Positions 25,345 to 38,500 of a stretch of 64,000 nucleotides of DNA are shown one piece after another (positions within the stretch are counted from its first letter, which is position 1; each line of letters opens with the position of its first letter). The position numbers were made by a program, and so were the translations under genes. Source of the DNA: Trogon surrucura. Taxonomy: Eukaryota > Chordata > Aves > Trogoniformes > Trogonidae. Below the pieces are notes generated by a model, which saw only the letters and a list, made by a program, of their open reading frames with translations, made no database searches and was not told the DNA's origin. The stretch lies in contig CM036617.1 in NCBI GenBank assembly GCA_020746105.1, positions 172,326,412 through 172,390,411 of the forward strand. Reading direction: 5' to 3'.

Positions 25345-28300
25345 ATGTGAAGCCACTCACATGAAGCCTCCTCAATGATCTGTAAAAATACAAGCACAGC
25401 ATACAGAGCTATTTTAATAAATGATTATAATTTTTTAGCTCTTACTTTGAATATGTCAAAACTTCCTGCTCTGTGTAGTCAATCTGGATTTTTTTCTCAT
25501 TACTCACTGTGTGTCTGGTTGGTTGGTTTTAGTTACTGCATTTCTCTTTTCGGGGTAACATCACATTTGAGTCTCAGTTTTTAGGCCTGTTTGCTATACA
25601 CACTCAGCTAAAAATAAGCTTTTTTCCCTTGGACATATATCGATTCAGTCCCTAGTCTACAGTGCTTTCCAGATGATGCTGAGGTGATTTCACTCATATC
25701 TTGTGTAACTTTGATGACGCCAACAGAGACATAATACGCTGATGCTTTTTTTCTGACGAAAATTCATATCAAATACTTCTCTCTTGTCTTCCCCCAGATC
25801 ACAGCCAAATTTGCACGTTTAAACCATACAGTAGGCCCTCAGTCTTTTTTGTTACGATTGCTATCATTGCATGTAAGACAGATTTCATTTTCATCCCTGG
25901 AAACTGCTTTTGGATGCCTGTGATATTTAAGCCAGTCCTGAAATCAATGTTGCTGTTTGAGCTGGTATGATTCTGGCAGCTTGGGCTGCCCTCCCACAGC
26001 TTTGTTTGCCCTGTCAGATCCTCCCAAGGAATTCCCGTGTTGCTGCTGAGGACCAGTCTTTGCTATGTGACATGCCCATCTCTGGCCACGGCATTTCTTT
26101 GTGTCCCAGTAAGGATCGGGTAAGGTTCCTCAGCATGTTTTATACAACTGCTCAAAGCAGCTGATCATACTGGCCTCTAGGTTGGAAAAATTGTCTTGGT
26201 GACGAACAGCATTCCACAATACAGAATATTGCTGTAAACCCAGGACTCGGGGAAGGAGCAGCAAGTCTGTGAGTGACCAGGGGCAGAACTGTGGAGAGGG
26301 CAAGGGGGAATGTTGGGGAAACAAAGCAATGATAGGATGAGATATTAAGCAAGCCTTTCCTATTCATTGGTAAAAAGGAGTTATCTTAAATATTATCGAC
26401 TTGATTTAAGCTATAAATATGCTCACGGTTTAGCTGTTTCCCATTAGATCAATAAAGGACACAGGTGCCTGTGAATTACCTGACTGTTATGTAGAGCTAA
26501 ACTTTAAATCCTTAAAATGCTTACTCAGCTGCTGCACAGATCCCTGTGCCCCTTTATCTACGGTCTTGATAGACACTCACAGAGAACACCCACAAAAGAC
26601 ATCATCCAGTAAAAAGCTCAGGGCTTGTTGCCAGCTCCACAGGCTCAGCTGCTAGAAGGCTCACTGGGGTGTGAGGTCCAAATTTTGTTGAATCCTTGTC
26701 CTGCAGGAATAGAATTTATTCAGCTCCAGACCATCTGTTGAAATTTTTCCATGCAGCAATAATTAAGTAATTATTAGGGCAGAGAAAGCATGAGTCTATG
26801 GCCTGGGGACAAGGATGGGGGTGGCTTGACTCCTGCACAAGCTCTATTGAACACTAAAAGTAAAATACTCAGACACTTGGCGAGAGCAGACGCATGAGCT
26901 TTGTCTCTCTTCTGTAACTCAAAATACGCTTTTTGCTGGAGCATACACCTCAGGCCTTTGAGATGGACCTTCAGGCCTCCACAGGCACCAAAGAGGAACG
27001 TAGCCCAGGTCTCCCTCCTGCTGGACAGAGGAGCTAACCAGTGAATCACGGTGCAAAGGAGGAGTCGTACTCCTTCCTGCCCCTTGGCTTTGTGTGACTG
27101 GCAGAGATCAAGGTCAGTGCTTGAAGACATCATCCTGAGACTGGCACCTCCTGACAGCACCAAGTAACACCTTCTTGCAAAGAAACTTGAGAAATAGACT
27201 TGAACTCCTGTAGTGCAGCCATATCCTCACTCAGCCCATGGGGTTTTCTGCTTCCGTTCGTAGGATGCCTCAGTCTTTACACCAAGTTCAATCTGAAGTC
27301 ATGAGTTCAGAGGCTCATCTGCTTCTCTAACAGCATCAGCTGGTCTAATAAGAGACGCTACTTCACTCTCTGAGCCCTCCCCACTTTACTGGGGTCCTAC
27401 CTGCCCAAATCAAGACTTGGGATACCAGAGGGGACACAGAGGTAATTTTGTCAGTCTGAATCATAATAGTCTTGGCATTGCCAGTATCAGACAGAAATGG
27501 TTCATGAAGGTGCATGCAAAATCACTTTTTTTTTATTGGAGGTTTAGTTTTACAGACCTCATTAAAATTGCTTTTTGTTAACCCTGATATCAGAAGTTGT
27601 ATCACAATGTCATATGACCAGAAAAGGCGTCTTAATAAAGTGAATACAGTCCAGATTATTAGTGAACGAACATACCGTCAAACCTTCACAAATTAATTAA
27701 CCTCCACATACATTGAAGAGAGAAGGAGTCAATCCACTTAAAATTCTTATTCTGAAATTACAGAACTGGGGACTTAAATAGAACAAACAGCTATACTTCA
27801 ATAATTCTTTCTCCCATTTTTCTCCACTAATTAATTTACCAAACCATTTGCTTTTTCTTAAAAAAAAATTCCGTTGTGGCATCACTGTAATTTTTCAAGA
27901 CCAGTTTGAGATTTAAAAGCCATCACTTTTTTTTTCCCCACTAAAAGGAAGATAACAGGAGTATTTTTGGTAGTTGTAATGTTTGGGTGGGAGTATATTA
28001 TATTTCAGCATAAGACAGGCTGTCACATAACCCCAAAATGTTAGACCTAAGTCTGATTTTTGGAAGTTACTCAATCCTGAGAAGTCTGCCTTGCCTGTAT
28101 GAGATTTAGTTTGTCTTCAGCGGTTGATCAAGACCTAGAGTGAGCACACTCCCAGAGGCAGCCTGACGTACGGATGGAGGATGCCCTGCAGAGCGTACAA
28201 GACCCCCCATGTATGGCATTTGTCTGTGCCGTAACATGTGCCTGAGCAGCCTTAGGGATGCTGCAGGCTGCCCCTGAGGCACGTACAGGGCTGGAAGGCA

Positions 28301-31300
28301 GGCAGGTCAGGAAAAACATTATGCTTGCTTCTGTTCCCCCAAATTAAATGCTGAATACTTGCTGCCATCAGTTTCGGAGATACATTCACTGCATTATCGC
28401 CGGCCAGTGAAGCGCCGCCGGTTCCAGCAGCTCTGTGAATATGGAATGACTGAGAAATAACCTTCTGTAATATGTTGTTTGGAAGAATTAATTTAAGCGA
28501 TTTAAGCTGAAATAATACTGCCCTATTCATACTTCTACACAATACCTGCCCTGATATTGAAATACTCAAAACCAGTGAGAAAACGAAGGAAACGAAACTG
28601 TAAGTTTTTCTCACTGTTACTCTGTTGCGAAGCTGAGGAGGAGAAGCTCTACCAATCTAAGTGGCATGTCCATAGATACCGTCAGTCAGTGACAGTTCTG
28701 GCTTGTACACCACCCTAGGGAAGCTGCTGAATTTGGGGAGGAACCTTGTTATTTCATCTAAGCAGAAGCCAGTTTTCGGAATATTCCTTTAGGCTCCTTT
28801 TTTTTTTTTTTGTTTTTTTAAACTAACATTCTCCGCTTCCCAATTCTGAATTAAAATGTACAGAGATATGGAAACGATTTATTAAAACATGCAGTCTGGG
28901 ACCCATGTGGGAAATCATGCAATCTCAATTTGATCTAAGCTTTAATAAATGTCACTTTATGTCTCTAAGGCCTCTGTGAGATCTCACTTCACTGAAGGTT
29001 TAACCCATTTGCACAGATAACTTAACTGACCACTGGATGTCACCCTTGCTTTCGCCTGAAGCAAGTAAAGAATGTATTTTTCAAGTCCTGGGTACACTGC
29101 GAGGTGGTAAATGGCAGGTTATGACCACAATATGTATGTTGTAGGATAATTTATATATGACACATGAAAAAGTCCAGTACTGAGGGCTTGTATTACCTTT
29201 TACATGAAGAACTCTTTGAGGCTAAGACTATTATTTATTGATTTATTTCTAGTCGCTCCAAAAGTGGCACTGTAAAATTGAAGCCAGTTGCTACCTACTG
29301 ATTTTGTATTAAACTTCTGCATTTTCTGTAAATTAAAGGCAAGTCTCATTTCAGTAAAAAGATGTATATAGCTTGCAAGGTCTTCATTGGACAAGCTGTA
29401 TCTGCCACCTTATTTCCATTGCCAGTAGATTCAAATGCTGTCTAATCGCAATAATCCAAATGTTCACAGTTGTTTCACAACCTCTGCAGTAGCATCTTTG
29501 CAAAGAATTTTTACTCTTTTCCTTCTTTTGTGCATTTGCTTGTAACCGACTACAGTTTCAAGACTGTCAAGAAAAATTCCATAAACACCAGGAATGTGTA
29601 CGACATATTCATTACTAACAACTCACTGCATAAGTTGAGGTGGAAGAGAGAGAAAGAGGAAGATACATAGACCTTGCAAATTGATCCAACTCTGAGATGA
29701 AGAGATGACAATTAACATAAGCTAAGAATTTGGCCCAGGAAGTTTAAGTAAACCTGTACAAACTTTGCCTCTCCAAGACATCCTCAGAAATTGCTGGCTG
29801 GTTGAAGATAGCGAGGAACACACAGTCCTCTCAGGTTCCTCAGCCTGACTGCAAAATGAGATGGGCTATAAAGGGGAGTTTTGCTCACACTCTTCACTCA
29901 TAAATCATCCTGTAAGAATAACACGGTCCTCTTGAGATAGCTCTAATTTGGTGACTCACCACTAGCAAGACAGAAATGAAAGATCAGAGAAGAGTATTGG
30001 CTGGCACACAGAAGTGCAATTATCCTTGCTTGTGAGACACTGTCCCAACTGAAGAACTAGTTATGTTACTAGCACTCTAGCTGTTGAATAATATTATTTT
30101 TATGTAGTGATTTAGATGCATAAACACAAATGTCTTTTATAGAAAAGCAGAAGTCATGGAAAATGGAAACTCTTTTGTGAAGAATTTTTATCAAAATTTA
30201 ATTCTGATTTCTCAGAAGAGACAAAAAGTTTCATCAAGGAAAGCAGAGAACAGTCTATAAATTTGATTACCCAAAGTCATACAAAGAGTGAGATGAAGAA
30301 TAGGATTTTACCCTCCCATTTTAAAGTACCAGGTGTACTGAGCAGTCTGTACTGTAAGAACTTGGTAGTTCTTAAGACTAACATAACCAGGAGCCGTGAA
30401 ATCTCCTGGAAGTGAGGCAATCTAAAATAGCTGAGATAAAACGTGATAAAAAAAAAAAAGACAAAATTTCCTGTTTAAATTGGAAAACTAAAACTTGGTT
30501 TACTTCTTGAGCTACATTAAAATAACAATGAGGCAATAAGAAATATGATGTAGATTTTGGAAAAGAAAAAAACATCTAACCCAAAGTTAAATTGTTCTAT
30601 GCAGATTTATGGGACAGTCCAAAACCAACAGAATCAAAGGACTAGAACACAGGGCTTGACAGTTATGAAAAAGAAGCTCTAGAGCAATTGTATTTAGCTG
30701 AAGTGTATCACTGGTAATGAAAAATTCATACCAAATTCTTTTACATTTTTCCTAAATGTTTCCCATTAAATATATTTGTCACATTAATGTGAAATCTTTC
30801 AAATCCTATAAGATTTATAAGCAGTATTAGTCGCCATTATATTTCCTAAATCTCAAAATAATACTTAAGATTCTGAGGATTCTGGCTACCTATTTTTGTA
30901 CTCTTCAATTCTTTGTTTGTCCACTAGATGGTACTAACAGCTTTAAAGCCACCATTAAAGACTGAAATTGCATGGTGGGTTTGTTTCGGCATTTCATCCT
31001 ACATCACAGCATCAAGGACTACATTACATTTCTTCGGCTGCTCCAGCAGAAATTCACTTTTAACTCCGTTAGTTTTACATTCGTTTCTGTAGCAATATCC
31101 ATGAATAGCCAAACAGACATTTGCGCCAGACCTTAAAATGAAATGAAAATATTTCCCCCAAACAGAAGTATTTACAAGCAGGCCCTTTAGTTACTAAGCT
31201 CATATAGTGGATCTCAGGTAAAAGATACGTAACTTTTTGGGCTGCAGACTTCTTCCTCAAAACAGAGTTTTACCTCTACACCATAAAAGACACAGATGTC

Positions 31301-31630
31301 TTAACTTTCTCACAGCTTGAATCAGTTTAATGGTAAAGAAAATACTACTGACAATAAGAATGAAGATATTGAACTATGTACAGATATATGAGTATACAAA
31401 TATATTACAAGATACAGAAAAATATCTTACTACAGAACCTGTGCCTTCTGGATACCAACTAGGTCCCGAGTGGAAAATCCCAGACTGGACTCAGATGCAG
31501 ACAGAAGCACCCAAGCCCAGAGTCCCGATGGCAGTTCAAAAAAAAAAAAACAAAACCAAACCAAACTGAAAAGGAAGCCTTGGAGCAGCCACACCGCTAC
31601 CACCTTGGGAGGCAGAGGAAGACAACCTGT
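25345..31630. other. Non-coding stretch
   Basis: About 6.3 kb without a recognised gene. It contains a T-rich run near 28797-28818. The frames of 120-129 codons on the reverse strand (26774-27163 and 28252-28614) have no recognisable domain. I saw no retroelement landmark. Confidence 0.5.
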
Positions 31631-32500
31631 CATAGAATCATAGAAACAGCAAGGTTGGAAAGGACAACCTACAGCCCTACTCCACAGTAACACTAAACCA
31701 TCTCCTGAAGTGCCACATTCAGCCGTTTTTTAAACACGGCCAGGGATGGTGACTCTACTACCTTCCTCGGCAACCTGTTCCAATGTTTCACCACCCTTTC
31801 GGTGAAGAAGTTTTTCCTAATATCCAATCTAAACTTCCCCTGGCCCATCTTGAACCTGTTCCCTCTTGTCCTGTCACTATTCACTAGGGAGAAGAGGCCA
31901 ACACCTGTCTCACTACAGCTGTCTTTCAGGTAGTTGTAGAGAGCAATAACATCTCCCCTCAGCCTCCTCTTCTCCAGGCTGAACAGCCCCAGCTCCCTAA
32001 GCCTCTCTTCATAAGATTTACCCTCTAGTCCCCTAATCATTCTGGTTTCCCTTCTCTGTACCTTCTCCACCACCTCGATGTCCTTCCTGTACTGTGGAGC
32101 CCAGAACTGGTCACAGCACTTGAGATGCGGTCTCACCGGTGCTGAGTACAGGGGCACAATCATTGCCCTGGTCCTACTGGCCACACTATTCCTAATACAA
32201 ACCAGGATGACATTGGCCTTCTTGGCCACCTGGGCACACTGCTGGCTCATTTTCAGCCAGCTGTCTATCAATACCCCCAGGTCTCTCTCTGCCTGGCAGC
32301 TCTCCAGTCACTTCTCCCCAAGCCTGTAGCGCTGCTGGGGGTTGTTGTGGCTGAGGTGCAGAACCCGACATTTCGCCTTATTGAAACTCATACTATTGAC
32401 CTTGGCCCAGCGATCCGACCTGTCCAGATCTCTCTGGAGAGCCTCTCTACCTTCCAGCTGATCGACATTTCCTCCCAGTTTTGTGTCATCTGTCCCATCA
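31631..32500 (-). mobile_element. 5'-truncated CR1 LINE (reverse strand)
   Basis: On the reverse strand this begins near the reverse-transcriptase active-site region (a decayed FADDTK, seen as [15 protein letters not shown]) and continues through [42 protein letters not shown] and [20 protein letters not shown] to the 3' end ATTCTATG at 31631-31643. Two reverse frames carry the coding part: 32308-32601, whose first part lies outside the element, and 31693-32271. They are separated by a stop just after RYRLGEK, so the copy is inactive. The 5' limit (about 32500) is approximate. It shares subtype with the copies at 2.6 and 52.5 kb. Confidence 0.93.
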
Positions 32501-35267
32501 AACAGCGATCGTCTGCAGTGTGAAAGCAGGAGGCAGGAACACCAGCAGCACAGAAAGAGATAACAAACAGTCAACAGCAATCGCTCCAGCACAGCAGGCA
32601 CTAAAAACCTCAGCGCTCTTCTTAAGGGCCCTTCATTATGAGATGCATCATGAGAAGGGACACCATGATTAGTCCACTTGCATCACTTAACCTACCCTCT
32701 CCTCCCCATAGGCACAGCTGCCCCTCCTCCCTGCTGTCGTGACTACCACCTGTGGTAGGAGACCCAGAAAACTTTTATCCCAGTGCTCTCAAACCAGGAC
32801 AGTCAGAAATTGTTATTTCAGCATAATTAATATTCTGTGTCATTGGAAAGGGAGCAAGAGAGTCAGGAAGCAAGGTTACAAATTAAGTGTCCTCCAGAAT
32901 ATCCATACTGTAGTGCGTCTTTCCAATAATTCACAGAGCTGATCCATATTGTTTTCACAGTGAAATGAATCCATTGGTTTTGGAGAAAGTTATGAAGTTA
33001 CTGCTTCATTTGAAACTCTCAAATATTGATATTCTTTGGTTGGACTTCTATGTTTTCTGTTCTTCCTTAGGTTAGGTCCATGACATAACCTTCCTGTAGA
33101 TGATTCACTTCAGCAAACGTAATATTTACTTGATCCCCTGCTTTCTATTTCCCTGCTGTGTGCTTACCACAACACAATCCATTTCTTGTGGATTAATTTG
33201 TGTAGTTTTACTATTGAGAAACTGTTGCATTTAGCCGGAATGATGTCAAGACCACTGTGCCTTGTGCACAGACATTGAAGCAGATGGTGTGGCATGGTAA
33301 GAGATAATATTCTTTCAATCAGATGAGAAGACATGATTCTCCAATTGAAAAGTAAATACAGAATGTTGTTCTGGGAAGTACAAAGCACTCAAATCCAGGC
33401 AATACACTTTTAAATTAAATTTTTGATTCTTGAATCTGTTAAAGGCACATCAGTCACTCAGCTAAAGATGAGAATCAGCTTTTAAGATATGGAAAACATG
33501 ATGTTTATGATAGCCAAAATAATTACTCTTTTCAGGAATATTTTAAACTTGTACATAGAAAATTTTCTCTTTGTAATGTGTTCTGCAGAGTACTTCATTT
33601 CTATACTAACTGTGGTTTGCTTGTATTCTGTAAAATAACTCATGACTGGAAAGCATTAGGAGAAAGAAGACCATTAAAAATGGAATTTCCTACTGGATCA
33701 CTAACACTGACACCTTGATTTTCTTGCTCAAGGGTTTTACAAGCACCTGTCTCACACAGGATTCATACTTTTCCACTGCAGCCATTTTTGAAAGTCAATC
33801 TGTGAAATGTAAGATAGAAATTATGTTGCCCCCAAGCTTAGAAGAGAAACAAATTAATAAAACCAGCTGAAGTCAGAATTGTTTAAAATTCTGACCATCA
33901 CAAGCTGGAAATCTGTGCATGATTTATTGCCTGGATATGCTCTTCATAAATGAGAAAAAGTAAGAGTTCACTTCTGGGAAGTTCCTTTTTACATTGGAGA
34001 GACTTCAAGATTACCTTAAAAGTATGTGCACGTTGTTGTTCAGTCATTTTCCATCTGCCTATACTGGGTATGTTCAATTCATTACATACCATTAATATAA
34101 AGAGGATTTCAAATTCTTTTGTCAGAGTTGGATGGATATTATAGATAATTTTCCATCGATATATATTTATGTGTTTTAATGACATCTTGATATTTCTAAG
34201 AGTCTAATGATGGATATAGTCATGGTGAAATGGCTCCAGACTTTGGCTGTCATTTTATGCACCTGCGGTGTCGTGTAACTGACAGGATCGAGGCACTGCC
34301 ATGAAAGCCAGTGGGATCGCCATCCAAGGAGACACCAGCACCAGCTCCCTCTCTCCTCTTCTTTACGACCTGCTACATGAGCCAAGACACAGAGGAACCA
34401 GTGGCTTACTTGTTGGCTTTACATTTAAGCAAAAGGGCAATGTGTGTTGTTCAAAGCAATTTTACATAGGTAATGTTAAAAGATGACTGTAGATGAATTA
34501 ATGATTTCAGAGTAATTATCCTGGAAGAAGCTGAAGCTTTTGTGGACTGAGATAGTCTCCTTGAACAGAAGCATATAGAAGAAATACAGGAAAAAAAGAC
34601 CTCGTAAATGAATTTGCAAGACAAAAAAAAAAAAAAAAAATCAGTATCACTGTTATTTCTTGTGTTTGTTTGGCTTATTTTCTGAAGTTGCTGTCCTAAA
34701 GATTCAGGTTACTGTTCAAGCACTTGCATTCCCCACCTGAACAAGCTGAACAAGTAGTATAAAAAATAGAAGAATATTTCATTTCAAATCAAACTTGAAT
34801 CAGAAATAACCAATTTCTCAAGAGGTTTAGAAGAAATGTACCCCAATTTGATATACTCACAAAGACTATGAAAATAGTCCAGAGAAACAGAAAACCTCTT
34901 GGCTCTCTTAACATTGGCAGGAATTTCATGTTCTTTAACTTATGTGGTTCATTAAAAATAACCTCCTAAAATTTGAATCACAAACACTGAAATTGGATAT
35001 GGCCTACACAAGTAAGACATGGTGGTGTTGATCACATTTGAAGCATTGGACACGATCTGTAGTCCAGTGTCTCTCTGAAGGTCCTGAACGTACCAGTCAC
35101 CAAAAGGGGCAGAATGTGAAGGACCAATGTGGTAGAATACCACTGAGGAAAGGTGTGTGATGCTTCCCTTGTCCACAGAAGTGTTTTGCCTCTGATATTT
35201 ATAAAGAAAAATAGCACATGAGCATTCATCAGCTGGATGCTAAACAGACTGAAATAGTAAGAAAGGG
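32501..35267. other. Non-coding stretch
   Basis: About 2.8 kb of AT-rich DNA with a poly-A run at 34623-34640. No gene, exon or retroelement landmark was recognised; frames are at most 95 codons. Confidence 0.55.
34623..34640 (+). repeat. Poly-A tract
   Basis: Eighteen consecutive A following an A-rich segment. No clear element is attached. Confidence 0.9.
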
Positions 35268-35557
35268 TGTCCTGGTTTGAGATCACCAGGATAAAAGTTT
35301 TCTGGGGCTCCTGGCACAGGTGGCAATCACAACAGTTTTGAATATATTTGTATACTCATATAATACCTGTACACAGCTCAACATCTTCATTGTTATTGTT
35401 AGTAGTATTTTCTTTTTCATTAAACTGTCTCAAGTGGGTTTTATTCAACCTCAAAGTCTCTCTCCCTGGTTCCCCTGTTATCCTCCCCTGGGAGGGTGGA
35501 GGTGAGGGGGATCACAGAGTCAGAGTTTAGAGGCTAGCCCAGCCTTAAACTTTGACA
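35268..35557 (+). mobile_element. Short solo LTR of an avian endogenous retrovirus
   Basis: Begins with TGTCCTGGTTTGAG and ends with CCTTAAACTTTGACA, giving the TG...CA termini of a retroviral LTR. Outside these, a 5-bp near-duplication is seen: AAGGG on the left (35263-35267) and AAGGA on the right (35558-35562). The interior contains CAACCTCAAAGTCTCTCTCC and a pyrimidine-rich GGGAGGGTGG region, which I associate with a common bird LTR type. At 290 bp it is short, so an internal deletion is likely. No internal viral genes or second LTR are present, so it is a recombined solo LTR. Family assignment needs a repeat library. Confidence 0.7.
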
Positions 35558-38500
35558 AAGGATCAATAAATCCTTCCCACCTTGGAAGACAGAGGTTCAA
35601 GAAGACTGGTAAAGCAATACTTCATTCTGTGCAGCTGGTGGATTTGGCAAACTGAGCTCGTCTTTGACAGAGCAAAGCCTATAGATTTTACAATGCCATA
35701 TGGAGACAGACCTTTCATCACATTTTGTTTGGCACTAACACACTATTCCAAAGGGGGAAAATGAGTCAGATTCTGCAGCAACCAGTATTTAAGTTGATGT
35801 ATCATTCAGGGAAGACAATATAAGGTTAAAGACATAGTGATGGAAAGCTGCTGAAAGCTTTTACCGAGGCTTCAAAGAAAATAACAACTATGAATGCCAT
35901 TACAAATCTAACTGTAGTTCTTAGAAAATGTTGATGAAAAAGAGAATAAAAGGTTTGATCTAAAGGAAAAGCATAATTGAAATAACTTTTCTTCTGGCTT
36001 CACCATGATTTCGCATGGTATTTCTTGGTATGATAGAATTGTGCTCAATATTTATAAATCCCATAAATTTTTGTTTGACTTTAGCTGAAATATAGGAAAG
36101 TGTTCCTGAAAGACAGGTGACTTACTGACCAGAACCCCCATGGATGGATGGTTCCAGTTGTTGCAGCTTTTTAAGCCTTTTCAGTCTAAGTGAGGTGCAA
36201 TTACAGTCATGCCTGTGGATACCTGTGGTATTTTGTTCAACTTTCATAACAGATATGGCCAAAGAAAGATGTCTGGCAAATCCATGGCTATGTGAGTAGT
36301 TCACTGACACTTTGTGTGTTCATCCTTTGAGAAAATTTAGGCAGGCCCACTTCAAAATCCCTTCTTCTTGGATGGGAAATGACTTTGACAGCCTTGCTGT
36401 CCAAGTTTATGCCTTGACGTTTGGCAAAGAGTAAACAACAAAAAAAATAAAGGAATTATTTTGTAGACTTCTTTAGGGGCCATTTGTACTGATCAGTTGA
36501 CAGACAAGAAAAAAGAGGAGAAAGGGAGGGCTCAGTTAGGGTGACTCCTCAGATCATTCATAATGATTCATACCTGAAGTAAGTGCCTAGAGGGGAGTTT
36601 CAGGATGTCAGTACAAAAGTTAAGTTGGACAGGTAAATATAGCTCTCTAAGACATCCATAAAGCTTTTCCTGTGGTAAAAAGAAGATGAGAATACAGTGA
36701 GTGAGGAAAAAAATCAAGGAGAGCACATAAGATCAATCAGAAAGCTGAAAGGGAAGACAGAGTGAATTAGCTTAGCAGTCCTTAATCACTTCTCAAGGCC
36801 AGGTTTAATATACTTGGACAGGGACTTTGGTGAAATCAAAACTATTTGTTACAGTTAAAAACTAAAGCCAAAACCAGAAAACATAATAATTAGAAATGGT
36901 GAAATTGCAAAGTATATATCTTAAACTAAGTTTTCCAAAATTGGGACCAAGGCTTGGATCTGGTTTTGTTCCATGTCTGATAGGTATGGGAGAGATGTTT
37001 TAATGTGTCAGCTGAGCTGAGGTCTGATAACAAGTCACATTATGGCCAATATTTTTTTTTTTGTATCATAGATCAAAAAATGCTCTACTTGAAGCACAAG
37101 TTTTTCTAATTTAAATAGCTCTGCTGGTGTGTGATCCCTCCTACATGTTCTCACATGGATTAAATCAGTTGATTTTGTAAGCTGATATTGGGAACAGATG
37201 AGTTTCTGTGCCAGAATTCATTAGTCAACCTGGAGTTTATGTTTTGTGTTCATGATGCGAGTTTGGTTTGGGCTTTTTTTCTCCTTTGAACATGATAAAT
37301 GGAAGGAAGCCCATTGTAAGATTATTGCTTTCTAGTATCAGAATAGAAGGCATATCTGGTCATTGTTTGCCTGATAAATAAAGAAGCTTTAAACACATTG
37401 TTCTCAATGGTGAGTGTACTGATCTAACTGATAGCAAAGTCTAGTAGATATAATTTATTTACATTTTTAGCTCCAACGAACTCTTAAGCCACAGGAGTTC
37501 ATTGTGTTAAATGCTCATTTTTTATGAGTGCATACTTTTAAGAATAAGGCCCATCTGAGAAGGAAAGTACTATCTCTTTGAAGCTCTGGCATGCTGCTGA
37601 GCAACATTTAACAGACTGCTTTCTCCTGTCAGGAAGCTTAATGAGCTGCCTTCTCAGGAAGAAATTGAGTTGGATTTCTGGAATCTTACTTGTTGGAGAC
37701 CAATTTTGTTACAAGTGAAAGAGGGAAAAATAAAATCTTTCATCGTCTATTCTGTTGCTGGCAAGACATTGACAGACATTAGGCAAATGGAACAAATTTG
37801 AACTCCAGACACTTTCTTTATCTGACAGACAAAACCAAAACTAAACTAAATTTGAATTACTACATTTTGCCCTATTGATATATTTTAGTGCTCTACACTC
37901 AAGAAATGTAGGGGAATGTGCTCCCCCACTCTCACATGTTCACACTCACACATTTCCTTATAGTTATTTGTGTTTCTGTGTTGAGTGAAAGCCGGATCTT
38001 GGACCAGAACTGGGCAAAGTTAGATGCAGCATACACTGAGCAAAAAGCCATTTCAAGTCAAGGAAAACATACAAACATAGAAAAGAAGTAAGCAGACCTC
38101 ACCTGTTAATGTGATATATAGGGACACAACAAGCTAAGCAATCCCAGTGATTCAATTTGCTTTGAAGCAGAGGTAGTAGGCTTTTAGGAGGAAGGGACGG
38201 GAGGATGATGTAGATTTATGTACTGGAAGTTTTTCCCAAGGATGAGGATCAGATAGGAGAAAACTGAAAATGCTTGAAAGTTTTCAGCTGCACGGTGGAG
38301 ACTGACTGCTGTGGAAGAACATCACATCTGATGAAGTGAAGATGATGGATAGGATGGAGAAAAACCATTAGGGGCTTTAAGAGTGAAGACAGGTAACTAG
38401 AATAATTTCAACAGAGTGGTTATATGAACTTGTGTCCCATCTCTGTATCTCGCGTATGGCACTCACGTTAGTCAGCTTAACAGGCCAATGCTTTCAGTTG

